6,022 nt of DNA from Proteobacteria bacterium SPGG2. Lineage in GTDB: Bacteria > Pseudomonadota > Gammaproteobacteria > Acidiferrobacterales > SPGG2. The position numbers and the translations under genes are program-made. This document shows, in pieces, positions 3,849 to 6,022 of the stretch. The stretch is from assembly GCA_001643475.1 (NCBI GenBank), contig LXTK01000010.1, positions 11,219-17,240 on the forward strand, read 5' to 3'. The notes below the pieces were generated by a model, which was given only the letters and a program-made list of their open reading frames with translations, was not told the origin of the DNA and ran no database searches. How positions within the stretch are numbered: position 1 is the stretch's first letter; each line of letters starts with the position of its first letter.

Positions 3849-6022
3849 TTGAAGGCGAAACCAAAAGTAAAACGGCACGTGCGTAAGATCATTAGTTGGT
3901 CGGCCATTACGTTGGTGGCACTGATCGCTGTGCTGTTAGTAATCCTGCTGTTAGTCGATGTCAGCGTCTATCGTGGCCCGTTGCAATCCGGGGTCAGTGC
4001 GCTCCTCGGGCGGTCGGTACGGTTTGAAGGCGACATATCGTTGACACCCTCGCTTTGGCCCAGGATTGTCATCGAGGACGTACACATTGCCAATCCGGCG
4101 TGGGCATCGCGACCGGATTTCGCACGTGCCGAACGTCTCGAATTTCAAGTGGCATTGTTGCCGCTCATCGCAGGTGATTTAAAGATCCTGAGTCTAGCGC
4201 TCGATGGCGTGGATATATTGCTCGAAGGCAGCCCAGATGGCATTAACAACTGGACGTTCAAACAAAAGAAGCCCGAGCAAACCCGTCAGCTCCTCTACAT
4301 AAAGTTAATGACAGCGCGACAGTCCGTGATCGGGTATCGTGTCGGCCCCGATCGTGTGCACCGTTTTACGGTCGTTGAAGCCGAGGTTGTGCTGACCGAG
4401 GGGCAACGTATCCAGATCCAAGGTACCGGCAAATATCGCAATGTTCCCTTCACGCTCTCGCTTCTAGGCGGCACGCCCGCCGAGTTCATAGCGGCCAAGC
4501 CGTGGCCGGTCGAGGTCATGGCGCGGGTCGCCGAGACAACTATTAATGCCGAAGGCACTGTTAGCCGGCCGCTTGAGGGCGAGGGATTCGACCTTCGTGT
4601 CACGGTCGAAGGCACACAACTTGGCGAGCTCGCGCCATTATTTGACGTCGCGCTCCCAGCACTTGGGCCTTATGCATTGTCCGGCCGCGTAACCGAAGCA
4701 GACAACCGTTACAGCATCACGAATTTTACCGGCCACCTAGGCGAAGCGGGCACTTCGACCTCGCTGATTATTACCAACGGAACAGCTTTCGCGCCACACA
4801 GCAAGCCGGTTGAGCTGAATATCGAAGGTAAGTATGGCAATACCCCCTTTAACGTTTCATTGATCGGTGGTTCGCTCAACGAATTATCGGGCCGTCGTCG
4901 ACCCTGGCCGGTGAAAGTCGAAGCCGATGCAGCCGGGGCGAGACTCACGGTTGACGGTAAGTTAGCAACGCCAACTGACGAGCAGGGATTCGATGCCGCG
5001 GTAAGAATCAATGGTCGGGAGTTCGGGGACCTATCCGCCCTGCTGGACACTAAGCTGCCAGCGCTGGGACCATATGATTTATCCGCGCATGCCGTCATCC
5101 TTGAGAAAGGTTTGAGTGTGACGGCTCTCAAGGGCCACCTTGGAAGCGCTAACGTGCCCACACGCCTTGCCATTGCGAAGGGGAAAGTCTCAGTACTGCA
5201 AGGTGAACCGATTAAGCTAGACATCGAGGGTGTCTACGGAGATACGCCTTTTGTGGTCTCGCTCATGGGTGGCACGCTGACCGAACTGAATAGACCCAGC
5301 CGACCCTGGCCGGTTAAGGTCGAAGCACGCGCCGCCGGTGCGACATTACTCATCGACGGCGAGATTGGCAAGACGATCACCGAAGGATTCGACCTGGCAA
5401 TAAAGCTCCATGGTAAGCAGCTCAGAAAACTGAAGTCTTTGGTGGGCGTTACTGTGCCCGCGCTTGGGTCTTACGAGCTCTCCGGTCGTGTTCTCGGCCA
5501 GGAGACAGGCTATAGCATCAGCGATCTTAGCGGCCGTATTGGCGGTGCTGGCGCGTCGATGCGCGTTACGGTCACAAAGGGTAAACTTATGTTGCCCCGA
5601 GGTGAACCGATTAATCTAGACATCGAGGGTGCTTACAGCGATACGCCTTTTGCAATTTCTCTTAATGGCGGCTCACTTACTGAGTTGACTCAACCCACCA
5701 AGCCCTGGCCGATCACGCTTACCGCGCGCGGTGTTGGTGCGACCTTGAATGCAAACGGAACAGTTGCCGATCCAATAAAGGTCAAGGGTTTCGACCTACA
5801 AGTAAAGATCAGGGGTGAGCGCTTCGACGCACTGGAGCCACTGTTTGGAGTAGCGTTACCTGCGCTCCGCGCGTATGAGTTGTCGGGTCATATTGTCGAT
5901 GGCGATGGTCGCTATACCATCACGGGTCTCAAAGGCGAGATCAACGAGACCGATATCACCGGTGCGCTCGATCTCGTAACGACCGGGCCGCGCCCGCATG
6001 TGACGGCTACGCTCACGTCCAC
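3849..6022 (+). CDS. AsmA-family envelope protein, 5' part; runs off the right edge
   Basis: The frame is open from after a stop at 3837-3839 to the window's end, giving about 724 residues with no stop. Residues 1-14 are strongly basic and about 15-36 form one hydrophobic helix, anchoring the protein in the inner membrane with the rest in the periplasm. The AsmA N-terminal domain follows (about 37-150), shown by YRGPLQ, LLGRSVRFEGD, SLWPRIVIEDVHIANPAWA and a later NNW. From residue 194 come four repeats of about 133 residues, each with a (V/T)PF start, a GG, a PWP motif and a PAL-x-x-Y block. The end, with TGALDLVTTGPRP, resembles the lead-in to the AsmA C-terminal domain. AsmA-like proteins are thought to form beta-groove bridges that help lipid transport and outer-membrane homeostasis; a role here is by family only. 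The start is uncertain: TTG at 3849 and GTG at 3879 are both possible and neither has a proper ribosome binding site. GAAGG at 3851-3855 is too far (23 bases) from the GTG. Confidence 0.88.
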   Translation, partial: MKAKPKVKRHVRKIISWSAITLVALIAVLLVILLLVDVSVYRGPLQSGVSALLGRSVRFEGDISLTPSLWPRIVIEDVHIANPAWASRPDFARAERLEFQVALLPLIAGDLKILSLALDGVDILLEGSPDGINNWTFKQKKPEQTRQLLYIKLMTARQSVIGYRVGPDRVHRFTVVEAEVVLTEGQRIQIQGTGKYRNVPFTLSLLGGTPAEFIAAKPWPVEVMARVAETTINAEGTVSRPLEGEGFDLRVTVEGTQLGELAPLFDVALPALGPYALSGRVTEADNRYSITNFTGHLGEAGTSTSLIITNGTAFAPHSKPVELNIEGKYGNTPFNVSLIGGSLNELSGRRRPWPVKVEADAAGARLTVDGKLATPTDEQGFDAAVRINGREFGDLSALLDTKLPALGPYDLSAHAVILEKGLSVTALKGHLGSANVPTRLAIAKGKVSVLQGEPIKLDIEGVYGDTPFVVSLMGGTLTELNRPSRPWPVKVEARAAGATLLIDGEIGKTITEGFDLAIKLHGKQLRKLKSLVGVTVPALGSYELSGRVLGQETGYSISDLSGRIGGAGASMRVTVTKGKLMLPRGEPINLDIEGAYSDTPFAISLNGGSLTELTQPTKPWPITLTARGVGATLNANGTVADPIKVKGFDLQVKIRGERFDALEPLFGVALPALRAYELSGHIVDGDGRYTITGLKGEINETDITGALDLVTTGPRPHVTATLTS
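4428..6022 (+). repeat. Four tandem ~133-residue repeats inside the AsmA-like gene
   Basis: Repeat units start at 4428, 4827, 5229 and 5628, spaced 399, 402 and 399 bases. Each opens with G-x-Y-x-(N/D)-x-PF and carries PWP(V/I) (codons at 4500, 4902, 5304 and 5703) and a GFDL/GFDA segment. Then comes an LPAL-type block, then LSG or its equivalent. Units 2-4 are bounded by an (L/I)xIEG joint. DNA similarity is high at places: 5202-5252 and 5601-5651 agree at 46 of 51 bases, and 4899-4924 and 5301-5326 at 24 of 26. The fourth unit diverges near its end, where the C-terminal AsmA domain seems to begin. The units are read as successive beta-groove modules. Confidence 0.88.

Noticed and set aside
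3951..5224. Minus-strand frames at 3951-4148, 4295-4615 and 4709-5224
   Set aside because: They are antisense to the AsmA-like frame, which has family motifs and internal repeats in the plus direction. Ser/Pro/Arg-rich products are typical of shadow frames.

Overview
The window comes from a Gram-negative bacterium, most likely a pseudomonad-type proteobacterium (Pseudomonadota, probably Gammaproteobacteria). The grounds are an AsmA-family envelope protein, a small secreted helical protein of the Spy/CpxP type, and two signalling enzymes built in the usual proteobacterial way. Base composition is intermediate: sampled lines are in the low 50s to low 60s percent GC, except in the first gene, which is mostly lower. 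No RNA genes, insertion sequences, CRISPR arrays or phage genes were seen.

Layout from left to right: (1) 42-536 (+) encodes a small exported helical protein with a clear signal peptide. (2) 542-2032 (-) encodes a six-transmembrane, HAMP-linked class III nucleotide cyclase; it converges on the first gene with only 5 bases between the stop codons. (3) 2033-2210 is a short intergenic stretch. (4) 2211-3563 (-) encodes a soluble protein with a degenerate GGDEF domain and an intact EAL domain, predicted to hydrolyse c-di-GMP. (5) 3564-3848 is a divergent control region with a tandem 10-base repeat, GC-rich inverted repeats and a perfect TATAAT box. (6) From about 3849 to the right edge (+) runs the 5' part of a long AsmA-family gene. 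Its product has one N-terminal membrane helix, an AsmA N-terminal domain and four tandem repeats of about 133 residues; the gene continues beyond the window.

The two minus-strand genes point the same way and may be co-transcribed from the 3.6-3.7 kb region. That would pair c-di-GMP breakdown with cAMP or cGMP synthesis. The same region also drives the AsmA-like envelope gene in the opposite direction. A functional link between nucleotide signalling and the envelope protein is only inferred from this arrangement. The features most worth a second look are the internally duplicated AsmA repeats, the lysine-to-glutamine change at the cyclase's purine-recognition position, and a CxxC pair predicted to face the periplasm in the cyclase's membrane domain.
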